From assembly GCA_035294265.1 (NCBI GenBank), contig DATGLK010000045.1, positions 1 through 35,944 on the forward strand: DNA of 35,944 bases, in the 5' to 3' direction. Shown here piece by piece: positions 25,478 through 35,944 of the stretch. The notes under the pieces were generated by a model. It was not told the DNA's origin and ran no database searches. It saw nothing but the letters and a program-made list of their open reading frames with translations. The stretch is from Candidatus Binataceae bacterium (GTDB lineage Bacteria; Desulfobacterota; Binatia; Binatales; Binataceae). Within the stretch, counting starts at the first letter, position 1; each line of letters starts with the position of its first letter. The position numbers and the translations under genes were made by a program.

Positions 25478-26680
25478 ATGTTCACCGACCTGACGCCGCG
25501 CGAGATCGCGCCCCCGTTCACGAGCGTCGAAGACGCGTTGGAGGAGTTGCGCCGCGGGCGCATGGTCGTCCTGATGGACGACGAGCAGCGCGAAAACGAG
25601 GGCGATCTGTGCATGGTAGCCGAGAAGGTCACCCCCGAAGCGATCAATTTCATGCTCAAATACGGGCGCGGTCTAGTCTGCCTGCCGATGGCGGCGGAAC
25701 GGATCGAGCGCTTGGGCTTGAGCATGATGGTGGGCGACAATACCTCACCGCTGGGTACGGCCTTTACCAACTCAATCAACGCCCGCCGCATTTCCGGGTC
25801 GGGGGTATCGGCCCGCGATCGCGCCACTACCATTCTGCACGCCGTGCGCGAGGATGCGTTGGGCAACGAATTCATAAGCCCCGGCCACGTCTATCCCTTG
25901 CGCGCGCGCGAGGGCGGTGTCCTGGTGCGCAGCGGACAGACCGAGGGTGCGGTAGACTTGGCGCGCTTGGCCGGTTTGAAACCCGCCGGCGTCATTTGCG
26001 AGATTCTCAAGGACGACGGATCGATGGCGCGCCGCGACGACCTGGTGCTTTTCGCTCGCCGGCACAAACTCAAAATCCTGACCGTAGCCGATATCATCGA
26101 GTACCGCTTGCGGATCGAGACCCTGGTGCAGCGCGTAGCTCAGGCTCGCCTACCCACCGAGTACGGTGAGTTCGAAGCGATGGTCTATCGCGATCTGGTC
26201 GACTTGACCGAGCATCTGGTGTTGGTCATGGGTGCGGTCGACCCAAACGAACCGATATTGGTTCGTGCCCATCGGGAATATTTGGCCGGCGACGTCTTTG
26301 CCTACCAGGAACGCGATACCCGCGCCCTGATGACGGCGGCGATGCGTCAGATTGCGGCGGCAGGTCGCGGAGTGATCCTGTATCTTAAGCGAAGTTTCAA
26401 TGCACTGGCAGCCGAATTGGGTGGCCCCACCACGTCGCCGCCGTTGGCCAGCACCCAAGCCGACAATACGGTGGGCGGGGATTTTCGCGATTATGGCATT
26501 GGAGCACAGATCCTGCGCGATATCGGCGTTCGTAAAATGGTGTTGCTCTCCGATCGTGCGCCGCGCCTGGCCAATTTGACCGGCTACGGCCTGGAGCTGG
26601 TCGAGGCGCTACCACTGTCTCTGGAAGACGGACGGTTGGCTTCGCACAACGGTACTCCGCAACGCGACGGAAGCGTTTGA
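25478..26680 (+). CDS. ribB: RibBX-type protein: DHBP synthase with degenerate GTP cyclohydrolase II domain
   Basis: Residues 1-207 are a full 3,4-dihydroxy-2-butanone-4-phosphate synthase: DDEQRENEGDL (34-44), GSGVSARDRATTI (107-119) and HVYPLRAREGGVL (137-149) carry the Mg and substrate residues. It makes the four-carbon unit of riboflavin. Residues about 208-390 align with GTP cyclohydrolase II (RibA), for example EPILVRAHREYLAGDVFAYQ, but the three zinc cysteines are replaced by Tyr268, Arg279 and Thr281. The catalytic 'RQEGRGIGL' segment is also gone (YLKRSFNALAAEL). So the second half is very unlikely to open GTP. Such proteins are known as RibBX in Proteobacteria; the X domain's role is unknown. 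A separate RibA should be encoded elsewhere. No FMN riboswitch was seen in the 108-bp upstream gap. Confidence 0.92.
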   Translation: MFTDLTPREIAPPFTSVEDALEELRRGRMVVLMDDEQRENEGDLCMVAEKVTPEAINFMLKYGRGLVCLPMAAERIERLGLSMMVGDNTSPLGTAFTNSINARRISGSGVSARDRATTILHAVREDALGNEFISPGHVYPLRAREGGVLVRSGQTEGAVDLARLAGLKPAGVICEILKDDGSMARRDDLVLFARRHKLKILTVADIIEYRLRIETLVQRVAQARLPTEYGEFEAMVYRDLVDLTEHLVLVMGAVDPNEPILVRAHREYLAGDVFAYQERDTRALMTAAMRQIAAAGRGVILYLKRSFNALAAELGGPTTSPPLASTQADNTVGGDFRDYGIGAQILRDIGVRKMVLLSDRAPRLANLTGYGLELVEALPLSLEDGRLASHNGTPQRDGSV

Positions 26681-26849
26681 GCTCGGGGGGTCACCTCCAA
26701 GCCGCGAGCTGAGCCCGCTTGATGAGGCGCCTTTTAAGTCCCGTGAGGCCATGTTGAGGATAGTGTCCTGACAATGCTTTGCACAAAGGGGGGCTTAAAC
26801 GCGGATGACGGGCGGCTAGACGCGAATCCTACCCATCGGTGACAGAAGA

Positions 26850-28604
26850 GTGAGGAGTTTTAGGTTCAACCTTGTGCTGATGCTGTGGGCCATCTTCGGG
26901 TTGGTCTGTGCAGCGCCGGCCAGGGCCTTGCCGCACGCGAACCAGGTGGTGCATCTGAGCGCGGCCGAGTTGAAGCCAGGCTCCCGGCGCAACGCGCCCT
27001 GGACCCTCGTCGTGGGGGTGACCATCGCTTCGGGATGGCACATCAATTCCGACCATCCGCTGGAGCCGTATTATATTCCCACCCACTTGTCGGTGAACCC
27101 GCCAGCGGACTTGCTCAAGCTGAGGAATGTCACCTATCCGCCTGCCCAGATAATCGTGCCGTCCTTCTCCAAAGGCGAAAAGTTGGCGGTCTTCAGCGGG
27201 AGTGTGAAGTTCGCAGCCACGATGACGGTGGTGGGCGACGGCCCGTTGCCGGGAATGCCCGTGGACTTCGACGTCAAGCTGGATTACCAGGCCTGCAACG
27301 ATGTGCAGTGCTTGCCGCCGACCTCGGTGCAAGACCACTACCAGCTCGCCGCGGCCCGCAGCGATTCCCAGCCCGCCCCCGCGTCGCAGGCCCTAGCTTC
27401 GCAAGAGCCCTCGGCTAGCCGGGTTTTTGCTGTCCACGGCTTGTGGCTGGGCTTCCTGCTGGTCTTTTTGGGCGGGATTGCGCTCAACTTGACCCCCTGT
27501 GTTTATCCGCTGATCGGCGTGACGATTGCGTACTTCGGTAACCAGGGCGGTCGCGGCACTCGCGGCGGCTTGGTCTTGGCGCTGCTTTATGTGGCCGGAA
27601 TCTGCCTAACGTTTTCCGCGGTCGGGACCGCGGCCGCGCTCTCCGGCGGGCTGTTCGGTGCACTGCTGCAGCAACCCTTAGTGCTGGCGATGCTGGCCGC
27701 GATGATGCTCCTGCTGGCGGCCTCAAGCTTCGGCTGGTTCAGTTTGCAGCCGCCGGCCTGGATGATGCGCCGGGTAGCGGTGGCCCGACCCGGTATGGCT
27801 GGGGCCTTACTGATGGGGCTGGGGATGGGGGTGGTGGCTGCGCCCTGCATTGGTCCCTTCGTCCTCGGTTTGTTGGTGATGGTCGAGCAACGGGGCAGTG
27901 CGCTATTCGGCCTGGCGGTCTTTTTTGTGCTTGCCCTTGGTCTGGGGTTGCCTTACATCGCGCTGGCGCTGGCGGCCGGCAATATCCGCAGGCTGCCCCG
28001 CTCGGGAGAATGGTTGGCCTGGGTCGAACATCTGTTCGGCTTCATCCTGATCGGTTTGGCGATCTATTTTGTTGCACCGCTAGTTCCCGGTGATCGGCTG
28101 ATCGGGCTGCTGCCCTATTATGCGGTCGCGGTGGGAATCTATTTAGGTTTGATCTCACCCATTGGAGGTCAATTGCATGGCTTCCGGATGCTCAAGCTGG
28201 CCCTTGGAATCGCCTCGCTGGCAGCCCTCGTTTACCTGCTCAGGTTTAGCCGCCAGCCTACCCATCTGGAGTTTGCCGCCTACAGCCCGAGCCTGCTGTC
28301 GGCTGCCAGCGCGCGCCATCAACCCGCTATTATCGATTTCTCCGCCGACTGGTGCGTGCCGTGCCGGGAAATGGAGCGGACCACTTTTACCGATCGCTCC
28401 GTGCTCCAAGAAGCGCGCCGATTCGCCGTCTTTCGCGCCGATCTCACCCATTCCGACGATGCCACGGATGCTCTGATAAAGCAGTTCTCGATTCAGGGCG
28501 TACCCACGGTGGTGTTGATCAATCGTCAGGGTCGCATCACTCAGACCCTGGTTGGGTACACCGGTCCGCAGGATTTCCTCCAGTCGTTGAAGGCTATCAA
28601 CTAG
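26850..28604 (+). CDS. dsbD: Thiol:disulfide interchange protein DsbD
   Basis: DsbD carries electrons from cytoplasmic thioredoxin across the inner membrane to periplasmic thiol proteins. All three parts are present. A signal sequence (about 1-27) precedes the periplasmic alpha domain, with Cys149 and Cys154 in YQACNDVQCLPP. A membrane domain of about eight helices (195-465) has Cys217 in NLTPCVYPLIG and Cys333 in AAPCIGPFVLG. A C-terminal thioredoxin domain has Cys502 and Cys505 in FSADWCVPCREMERTTF. Length 584, usual. The start is GTG at 26850; the ribosome-binding site is not obvious, so the exact start is uncertain. It stands alone between ribB and gyrB. Confidence 0.95.
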   Translation: MRSFRFNLVLMLWAIFGLVCAAPARALPHANQVVHLSAAELKPGSRRNAPWTLVVGVTIASGWHINSDHPLEPYYIPTHLSVNPPADLLKLRNVTYPPAQIIVPSFSKGEKLAVFSGSVKFAATMTVVGDGPLPGMPVDFDVKLDYQACNDVQCLPPTSVQDHYQLAAARSDSQPAPASQALASQEPSASRVFAVHGLWLGFLLVFLGGIALNLTPCVYPLIGVTIAYFGNQGGRGTRGGLVLALLYVAGICLTFSAVGTAAALSGGLFGALLQQPLVLAMLAAMMLLLAASSFGWFSLQPPAWMMRRVAVARPGMAGALLMGLGMGVVAAPCIGPFVLGLLVMVEQRGSALFGLAVFFVLALGLGLPYIALALAAGNIRRLPRSGEWLAWVEHLFGFILIGLAIYFVAPLVPGDRLIGLLPYYAVAVGIYLGLISPIGGQLHGFRMLKLALGIASLAALVYLLRFSRQPTHLEFAAYSPSLLSAASARHQPAIIDFSADWCVPCREMERTTFTDRSVLQEARRFAVFRADLTHSDDATDALIKQFSIQGVPTVVLINRQGRITQTLVGYTGPQDFLQSLKAIN

Positions 28605-31305
<2,701 letters not shown>

Positions 31306-31408
31306 CGGGGCGGGCGGCGCGCCCCCGTTCGCTACCCTGGCACCGGATTTGTGCGCCGCGCCCGCGAGGCGCGGCTTGGACTTCCCCGTTAAGCGGAACA
31401 CGAAATAA

Positions 31409-33919
31409 ATGGCAACCACCGACGGCAATCAACCGCTGGGCAACGAACCCGCGCTACTCAATATCGAAGATGACATGCGGCAGTCCTATTTGGACTACGC
31501 AATGTCGGTCAATATCGGCCGGGCGCTGCCCGAAATGCGTGACGGCCTCAAGCCGGTCCACCGCCGGATTCTTTACGCGATGTTTCGCGAGGGGCTGCTG
31601 GCCAATCATCGCTACTCCAAATGCGCCGGCGTGGTCGGCGAAGTGCTCAAGAGCTATCACCCCCATGGTGATGCCGCGGTCTACGAAGCTTTGGTGCGGA
31701 TGGCCCAGCCCTGGAGCATGCGCTACCCGCTGATTGATGGGCAGGGTAATTTCGGCTCGATCGACGGCGACCCGCCCGCGGCGTATCGCTACACCGAATG
31801 CCGCCTGACTCGGCTGGCCGAGCGGATGCTGGCCGACATCGACAAGGATACGGTCGATTTTATCCCCAACTTCGACGGCTCCCAGAAGGAGCCCGAAGTC
31901 CTGCCCGCGCAACTGCCCAACCTGCTGATCAACGGCGCCGACGGGATCGCGGTGGGGATGGCCACCAACATTCCGCCCCACAACCTGGGCGAGGTCTGCG
32001 ACGCGTTGCTGGCGCTGGTGGCCAATCCGAACCTAAGCCTGGAGCAGATCCTCGACATCATTCCCGGGCCCGACTTTCCCACTGGCGGCCAGCTCCTGGG
32101 GCGGCAGGCGGTGCGGCAGGCCTATCTGAACAAGCGCGGCAGCCTGATGATGCGGGCGTTGGCGGCGATCGAGACCGACAAGCGAAGCGGTCGCTCCGCG
32201 ATTATCGTGCGCGAAATTCCCTACCAGGTGAACAAAACCCGCCTGGTCGAGCGCATCGCCGAACTGGTCAACGACAAGCGGATCGAGGGAGTCAGCGACT
32301 TGCGCGACGAGTCCGACCGCGACGGGATGCGCATCGTGGTCGAGCTCAAGCGCGACGCCGAGCCGCGAGTGGTGCTCAATCAGCTCTTCAAATTGACGCA
32401 GATGCAGCAGAGTTACGGGCTGATCATGCTGTCGATTCACGAGGGGCGGCCGCGCGAGCTTGATCTGCGCGAGATGCTGCATGCCTTTCTCGACCATCGC
32501 CGCCGCGTGCTGACCCGGCGCACCCAGCATGAACTGGCCCAGGCCGAGGCCCGCCTGCATATTCTGGACGGGCTGTTGATCGCGCTGCGCAACCTGGACG
32601 CGATTATCGCCCTCATCCGCGCCGCGCCCGACGCCGAGTCGGCGCGCAGCCAATTGATGACGCGCTTCAGTCTGAGCCAGCTCCAGGCCCAGGCGATCCT
32701 CGATTTGACGCTGCGCCGGCTGACTTCGCTGGAACGCGGCAAGATCGAAAGCGAGCATCGCGAGACGGCGGCGAATATCGAGCGCCTGCGCGGTATTCTG
32801 ACCGACGAGCGCAAGCTGCTGGGGCTGGTCGCGGAGGAAATCACGGCCATCAAGGAGGAATTCGCCGATCCTCGCCGCACCCAGATTATCGAGGATCAGG
32901 GCGAGCTCTCGATCGAGGACCTGGTGGTCGAGGAAGACGTCCTGGTGACGGTCACCCACGGCGGTTACATCAAGCGCACGCCGCTGTCGCTCTACCGCAC
33001 CCAGCGCCGCGGCGGGCGGGGCAAGACCGGCGCCTCGACCAACGAGGAGGACTTCGTCGAGCACCTGGTCGCGGTGTCCACTCACGACCGGCTGTTTTTC
33101 TTCACCAGCGCGGGCAAAGTTTACGCCTTGCAGGCGCACGAGTTGCCAGAGGGCGGGCGTGCCGCCAAGGGGCGTTCGATCGCCAATCTGCTCAGCCTGG
33201 CGCCCAATGAGAGCCTGTCGGCTTTCATCACCGTGCCCAAGGAAAGCGAGGGACGCTACCTGCTGTTCGCCACCAGGCGCGGCATGATCAAGAAAACCGA
33301 GCTGGGTCAGTTCGAAAACGTGCGCGCCAATGGAATTATCGCCATCCTGCTGGAGGACAATGACGCACTGATCGCCGTGCGGATCACCGACGGCAATCAG
33401 GAAATCGTGCTCTCCACCCGCGAGGGCCAGGCCATCCGCTTCAAGGAAGCCGAGGTGCGGCCGATGGGGCGCGGCACTTACGGCGTCAAGGCGATGGAGC
33501 TGGATGTGGCGGGCAACGGCGCGGCGGCCGACGAAGTAGTGTCGATGGCCACGGTGCGCGACACCGAAACCCTGCTGGCGGTCTCCGAGTTAGGCTATGG
33601 CAAACGCAGTCCGGCCTCGGAGTATCGCCTGACCCATCGCGGTGGCAAGGGCGTGGTCACCATGCAGGTCACCGAGAAAACCGGCAAGGTGGTGGGTGTG
33701 CGCCAGGTGGGTAGCGACGATCAAGTGATGCTGATCACCGACGGCGGCAAGGTGATTCGACTCGACGCCAAGGGGGTGCGGGTTAGCGGGCGCAATACTC
33801 AGGGCGTGCGGCTGGTGCGGCTGGAGCCGGGCGAACACGTGCGCGCGATGGCGGGGCTGGCCGAGCGCGACGAGGGCGACAATGGCGAAGAGGAGGAAGA
33901 CGAGGGCAGTTCGGAGTAA
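31409..33919 (+). CDS. gyrA: DNA gyrase subunit A
   Basis: GyrA breaks and rejoins DNA. Its 836 residues include the catalytic Tyr128 in [15 protein letters not shown]. The quinolone-contact region is [18 protein letters not shown], so the positions of E. coli Ser83 and Asp87 hold Ala89 and Glu93. The GyrA box [10 protein letters not shown] lies at the start of the C-terminal beta-pinwheel, as needed for wrapping DNA and negative supercoiling; this and the GyrB partner say gyrase, not topoisomerase IV. Blade repeats follow (for example [20 protein letters not shown]). The tail is strongly acidic ([14 protein letters not shown]), a known regulator of supercoiling activity in some gyrases. Confidence 0.97.
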   Translation: MATTDGNQPLGNEPALLNIEDDMRQSYLDYAMSVNIGRALPEMRDGLKPVHRRILYAMFREGLLANHRYSKCAGVVGEVLKSYHPHGDAAVYEALVRMAQPWSMRYPLIDGQGNFGSIDGDPPAAYRYTECRLTRLAERMLADIDKDTVDFIPNFDGSQKEPEVLPAQLPNLLINGADGIAVGMATNIPPHNLGEVCDALLALVANPNLSLEQILDIIPGPDFPTGGQLLGRQAVRQAYLNKRGSLMMRALAAIETDKRSGRSAIIVREIPYQVNKTRLVERIAELVNDKRIEGVSDLRDESDRDGMRIVVELKRDAEPRVVLNQLFKLTQMQQSYGLIMLSIHEGRPRELDLREMLHAFLDHRRRVLTRRTQHELAQAEARLHILDGLLIALRNLDAIIALIRAAPDAESARSQLMTRFSLSQLQAQAILDLTLRRLTSLERGKIESEHRETAANIERLRGILTDERKLLGLVAEEITAIKEEFADPRRTQIIEDQGELSIEDLVVEEDVLVTVTHGGYIKRTPLSLYRTQRRGGRGKTGASTNEEDFVEHLVAVSTHDRLFFFTSAGKVYALQAHELPEGGRAAKGRSIANLLSLAPNESLSAFITVPKESEGRYLLFATRRGMIKKTELGQFENVRANGIIAILLEDNDALIAVRITDGNQEIVLSTREGQAIRFKEAEVRPMGRGTYGVKAMELDVAGNGAAADEVVSMATVRDTETLLAVSELGYGKRSPASEYRLTHRGGKGVVTMQVTEKTGKVVGVRQVGSDDQVMLITDGGKVIRLDAKGVRVSGRNTQGVRLVRLEPGEHVRAMAGLAERDEGDNGEEEEDEGSSE

Positions 33920-33991
33920 AGGGGGCGGTCTCCGCGTCCGCCCGTCCTCGTGGAAGTCGGGCGCGGCGTCACAACCGGGGGGTGATTTGCC

Positions 33992-34383
33992 GTGGAACAC
34001 AAGGTCGATAGGCTCACGGGCAAAGAGCGGTCGCGCAGCGCTGCCGCGCGAGTCGTTTGGCAGTTCGATTCACTCGTTGCTGTTCGTCGCTTCGTGGCCT
34101 CGCTGGACGTGCTGTACGACATTGGGGGAGAATCGCGCATATTTCCTTTTGTGGCCTGGTCGGATCCCGACGCATCGGCGCGCGCTGAAGAGTTCTCGGA
34201 GCGCGTCGAGTACGCAGGGCGATTCGTCGCCGAACAGGCTGTCAGCCGACTCCGCGCCGCCGGCGAGGCGGTCTATTTCATCGACAACCAGGAAAGGCTG
34301 GTCAAGCAAACCGCCGATGGCCGCCGGTTCGAGGTCCGCGTTACGAGGGCGATGAGGTTCTTCGAGAGCTGCCTCGCCGATGA
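33992..34383 (+). pseudogene. Zeta-toxin partner-like gene, frameshifted near 34338
   Basis: The GTG at 33992 has a GGGGGTGA site 7 nt upstream. The frame reads VEHKVDRLTGKERSRSAAAR, VVWQFDSLVAVRRFVASLDV and so on to ADGRRFEVR (34336). The other frame then reads RYEGDEVLRELPRR and stops with TGA at 34381-34383, exactly overlapping the next gene's ATG as ATGA. One missing base near 34337-34340 (such as CGCCG read as CGCG) joins them into about 130 residues. Uncorrected, the frame runs on to 34489 inside the zeta gene. I do not recognise the family; position directly before a zeta-type kinase suggests an antitoxin or accessory protein. It is not an epsilon/PezA helix-turn-helix. Confidence 0.55.
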
Positions 34384-34962
34384 GGGGCGGGCCATGGCTG
34401 TGGCTGCTGGCCGGGCCCAACGGCGCCGGCAAGAGCACGTATGCGCCCAACTTGGCCGCGGACGTCGAAGGAACCGTAAAGCCGGATGAGTTGGTTGACA
34501 ATTTTTCCCCACTGTCATCAGAAAGCAGGGCTTTTCAAGCCGATCGCCGGACGGTTCGCCGCACGGCCGAGCTCCTGGAGCAGCGCCGGAGCTTTGCGAT
34601 CGAGACAACGCTTTCAGGGCGACGTCATATAAAGCTGACCGAGCGCGTGAGGTCCGATGGCTGGAGCGTCGGCGTGGTCTACATCGGGCTTGGCAGTCCC
34701 GGAACTGGCCATCGAGCGGGTCCGCGAACGGGTAAGCCAAGGCGGGCATGATGTGCCAGCGGCCGACGTCCGAAGGCGCTACGGACGTAGCCTGGGAAAC
34801 CTTGTTCGGATTTTCAAACTTGTCGATCGGGTCATAATTTTGGACAACTCGTCCGTGCGAAATCGCATGAAGCGCGTCCTGGAAGTCTATCGAGGCAACT
34901 TAGTATTCAAAGCGCGCAGGCTGCCAAAATGGCTGAAAGTGCCGCCAGGGAGGAAGGTATGA
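34380..34962 (+). pseudogene. Zeta-toxin family kinase, frameshifted at 34698-34700
   Basis: The first frame gives MRGGPWLWLLAGPNGAGKST with Walker A GPNGAGKS (12-19), then RRSFAIETTLSGRRHIKLTE, family-typical. It loses sense at VVYIGLGSP. Removing one C from CCC at 34698-34700 joins it to the frame ELAIERVRERVSQGGHDVPA, RRRYGRSLGNLVRIFKLVDR, ending at the stop 34960-34962. The repaired protein has about 193 residues, the size of small chromosomal zeta-like kinases. Zeta toxins phosphorylate UDP-GlcNAc or related substrates and poison wall synthesis; members of this shorter group are largely untested. As sequenced the product would be truncated and lacks the C-terminal conserved arginine-rich helix. 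Confidence 0.75.
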
Positions 34963-35573
34963 AGGGACTGGTTGCTCCGAGCCGACCTTGCCGCATCACG
35001 CATCAGAGCACTCATGCGACGCATCCTCGATTGACGGCGGCTCTCGTACTGGTGTTCGGTGTCGTCGCGACTCGAGCGCTGGCGATGGAACTCCATAGTC
35101 CCGCCTTCCCGCCAAATGGCCGGCTTCCGCAGATCTACGCCTGCGCCGCCGAAGGCGGCAAAAGCGTTCCGCCACCCCTGCGATGGTCCGATGTTCCGCC
35201 TGAGACGAAAAGCCTGGCCCTGACCCTGCAGGACCTCACTTCGCCCCACAAGGTCATCCACTGGATTGTGTACAACATCCCGCCCGCCAGGGACGGAGAT
35301 TTCCGTGTTTCAAGGCGGATCGGAGAGCCGGGCCGCAACCAGCTCGGCCATCTGAAATATGACGGCCCCTGCCCGCGCCATCCGGGCCAAACGAATCGCT
35401 ATGACTTTACTTTGTACGCCTTGGACCGAAATATCGCAGTCAAAAATGCCGATTTCTCACAGCTTCAGTCCGCGATGAAGGGACATATCCTGGAGCGGGC
35501 GCAGTTAGTGGGAATGCTTGCCCCGCCGCCCACCGGAACTTCACCTTCCGCGAAGCGCGAGAGCGCGCCCTAA
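34959..35573 (+). CDS. YbhB/YbcL family (PEBP-like) protein, probably secreted
   Basis: I chose ATG 34959-34961 with GGGAGGAAGG just upstream; it overlaps the zeta stop by 4 nt (ATGA). The N-terminus (residues 1-40) is basic, then hydrophobic (LTAALVLVFGVVATRALA), a probable signal peptide. The mature domain is the Raf-kinase-inhibitor-like/PEBP fold: FPPNGRLPQIYACAAEGGKS, PPLRWSDVPPETKSLALTLQD, HWIVYNIPP, and the ligand loop YDGPCPRHPGQTNRYDFTLYAL, ending ILERAQLVGML. Length 204. Family role is unclear (ligand binding, possibly phospholipid-like). Translation is coupled to the zeta gene. Confidence 0.9.
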   Translation: MKGLVAPSRPCRITHQSTHATHPRLTAALVLVFGVVATRALAMELHSPAFPPNGRLPQIYACAAEGGKSVPPPLRWSDVPPETKSLALTLQDLTSPHKVIHWIVYNIPPARDGDFRVSRRIGEPGRNQLGHLKYDGPCPRHPGQTNRYDFTLYALDRNIAVKNADFSQLQSAMKGHILERAQLVGMLAPPPTGTSPSAKRESAP

Positions 35574-35582
35574 CCATCATCA

Positions 35583-35944
35583 TCACGGGCGCGTTGGAGC
35601 GCTTAAGGTACGGCCCTCGCCGAGTAAGGACCCCGGCACAGGCGCCAGCTCGGCGCGGGTTCTGGGTAGACATTGAGGATAGTTCTGCTGAATGAATTCC
35701 AGCAGTTGCTCGCGCACCGCGCAGCGCAAGTCCCACAGCAAGCTGGAATTCTTGGCGCTGACCAGAGCTCGCAACTCCAGGCTGTGCTCGGTGGCGTGGG
35801 TGACTTGCAGCACACAGACCTTGCCATCCCATTGCGGCAGGCCCTTGGTCAGGCGGGTGAGCTCTTGGCGGATCGCCTGTACGGGGGCGGTGTAATCGAC
35901 GTACAGATGCACGGTACCCATTAATTCAGCCGACTGGCGGGTCC
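35583..35944 (-). CDS. C-terminal part of an MscS-family mechanosensitive channel, 5' end outside window
   Basis: The minus-strand frame is open to the right edge (119 residues): TRQSAELMGTVHLYVDYTAP, then LPQWDGKVCVLQVTHATEHS, LELRALVSAKNSSLLWDLRC, VREQLLEFIQQNYPQCLPRT. This is the cytoplasmic beta plus alpha/beta C-terminal portion of MscS-like channels (typical 'W.r.saelmGtv.lyvDy..Pv'). The ATG at 35921 is internal, since coding sequence continues upstream of it. The last 20 residues are variable. The transmembrane part lies beyond the window. It is convergent with the PEBP-like gene, stops 9 nt apart. Confidence 0.85.
   Translation of the reverse strand, partial: TRQSAELMGTVHLYVDYTAPVQAIRQELTRLTKGLPQWDGKVCVLQVTHATEHSLELRALVSAKNSSLLWDLRCAVREQLLEFIQQNYPQCLPRTRAELAPVPGSLLGEGRTLSAPTRP

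Noticed and set aside
31306-31408. Terminator between gyrB and gyrA
   Set aside because: GC-rich inverted segments (GCGCCGCGCC...GGCGCGGC) exist but no T-run follows, so read-through is likely.
32033-33139. 368-codon minus-strand ORF inside gyrA
   Set aside because: It is antisense to well-conserved gyrA sequence, and its Gln/Leu/Arg-rich product looks like the reverse frame of GC-rich codons.
34383-34489. Continuation of the zeta partner frame to 34489
   Set aside because: This tail (RAQRRRQEHVCAQLGRGRRR) is the zeta Walker A region read in another frame; the natural end is the ATGA overlap.

Overview
The window looks like the chromosome of a GC-rich, Gram-negative bacterium with an outer membrane. 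It carries two probable lipoproteins, a full-length DsbD and an MscS channel end. The gene order xerC-hslV-hslU-argB-argD-argF-argG, then argH-lipoprotein-lysA-dapF-dapA and dapL-folK, recalls the old Deltaproteobacteria (Desulfobacterota, Binatota and relatives). DapL, the aminotransferase route to diaminopimelate, fits the same groups. The lineage is an inference from synteny; no rRNA is present to settle it.

Layout. Positions 1-2403 are an accessory patch: a DUF262 (GmrS/ParB-nuclease-like) gene running off the left edge, a ribbon-helix-helix-type protein, a 59-residue unknown protein, and an unknown gene broken by one extra base. Next comes a minus-strand tRNA cluster (Arg-TCT, His-GTG, Lys-CTT), whose Lys 3' end faces the accessory patch. 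A truncated Rieske-oxygenase start follows. Positions 3445-12425, mostly on the minus strand, hold a transaldolase-like aldolase, folK, dapL, two divergent envelope genes, dapA, dapF, lysA, an LptM-like lipoprotein and argH. Two tandem paralogous TetR regulators (12683-14141) and a small Cys-rich protein interrupt the biosynthetic run. The minus strand then resumes with argG, argF, argD, argB, hslU, hslV and xerC. From 21800 the plus strand carries a zinc-ribbon protein, glmU, glmS, a ribBX-type gene, dsbD, gyrB and gyrA. A second accessory patch (33992-35573) has a frameshifted zeta-toxin module translationally coupled to a YbhB/YbcL-family secreted protein. The window ends in the 3' part of an MscS-family channel gene.

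How the genes work together. The dap/lysA genes make meso-diaminopimelate and lysine, and glmU/glmS make UDP-GlcNAc, so much of the window feeds peptidoglycan. The arg genes cover the steps from acetylglutamate phosphorylation to arginine except ArgC and the deacetylation step. dapB is not in the window, although dapA and dapL flank the place where it often sits. hslUV is the ATP-dependent HslUV protease and gyrBA is DNA gyrase.

Points of interest. Three single-base frameshifts were found, all in accessory genes, while about 30 kb of housekeeping genes is intact. The RibA half of the riboflavin gene lacks all three zinc cysteines. GyrA has Ala and Glu at the two main quinolone-contact positions. 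HslV has an unusually long leader before its catalytic Thr. The TetR pair lies downstream of a striking double palindrome. I did not find a complete novel system; the best candidates are the left-edge accessory cluster and the zeta-YbhB unit.
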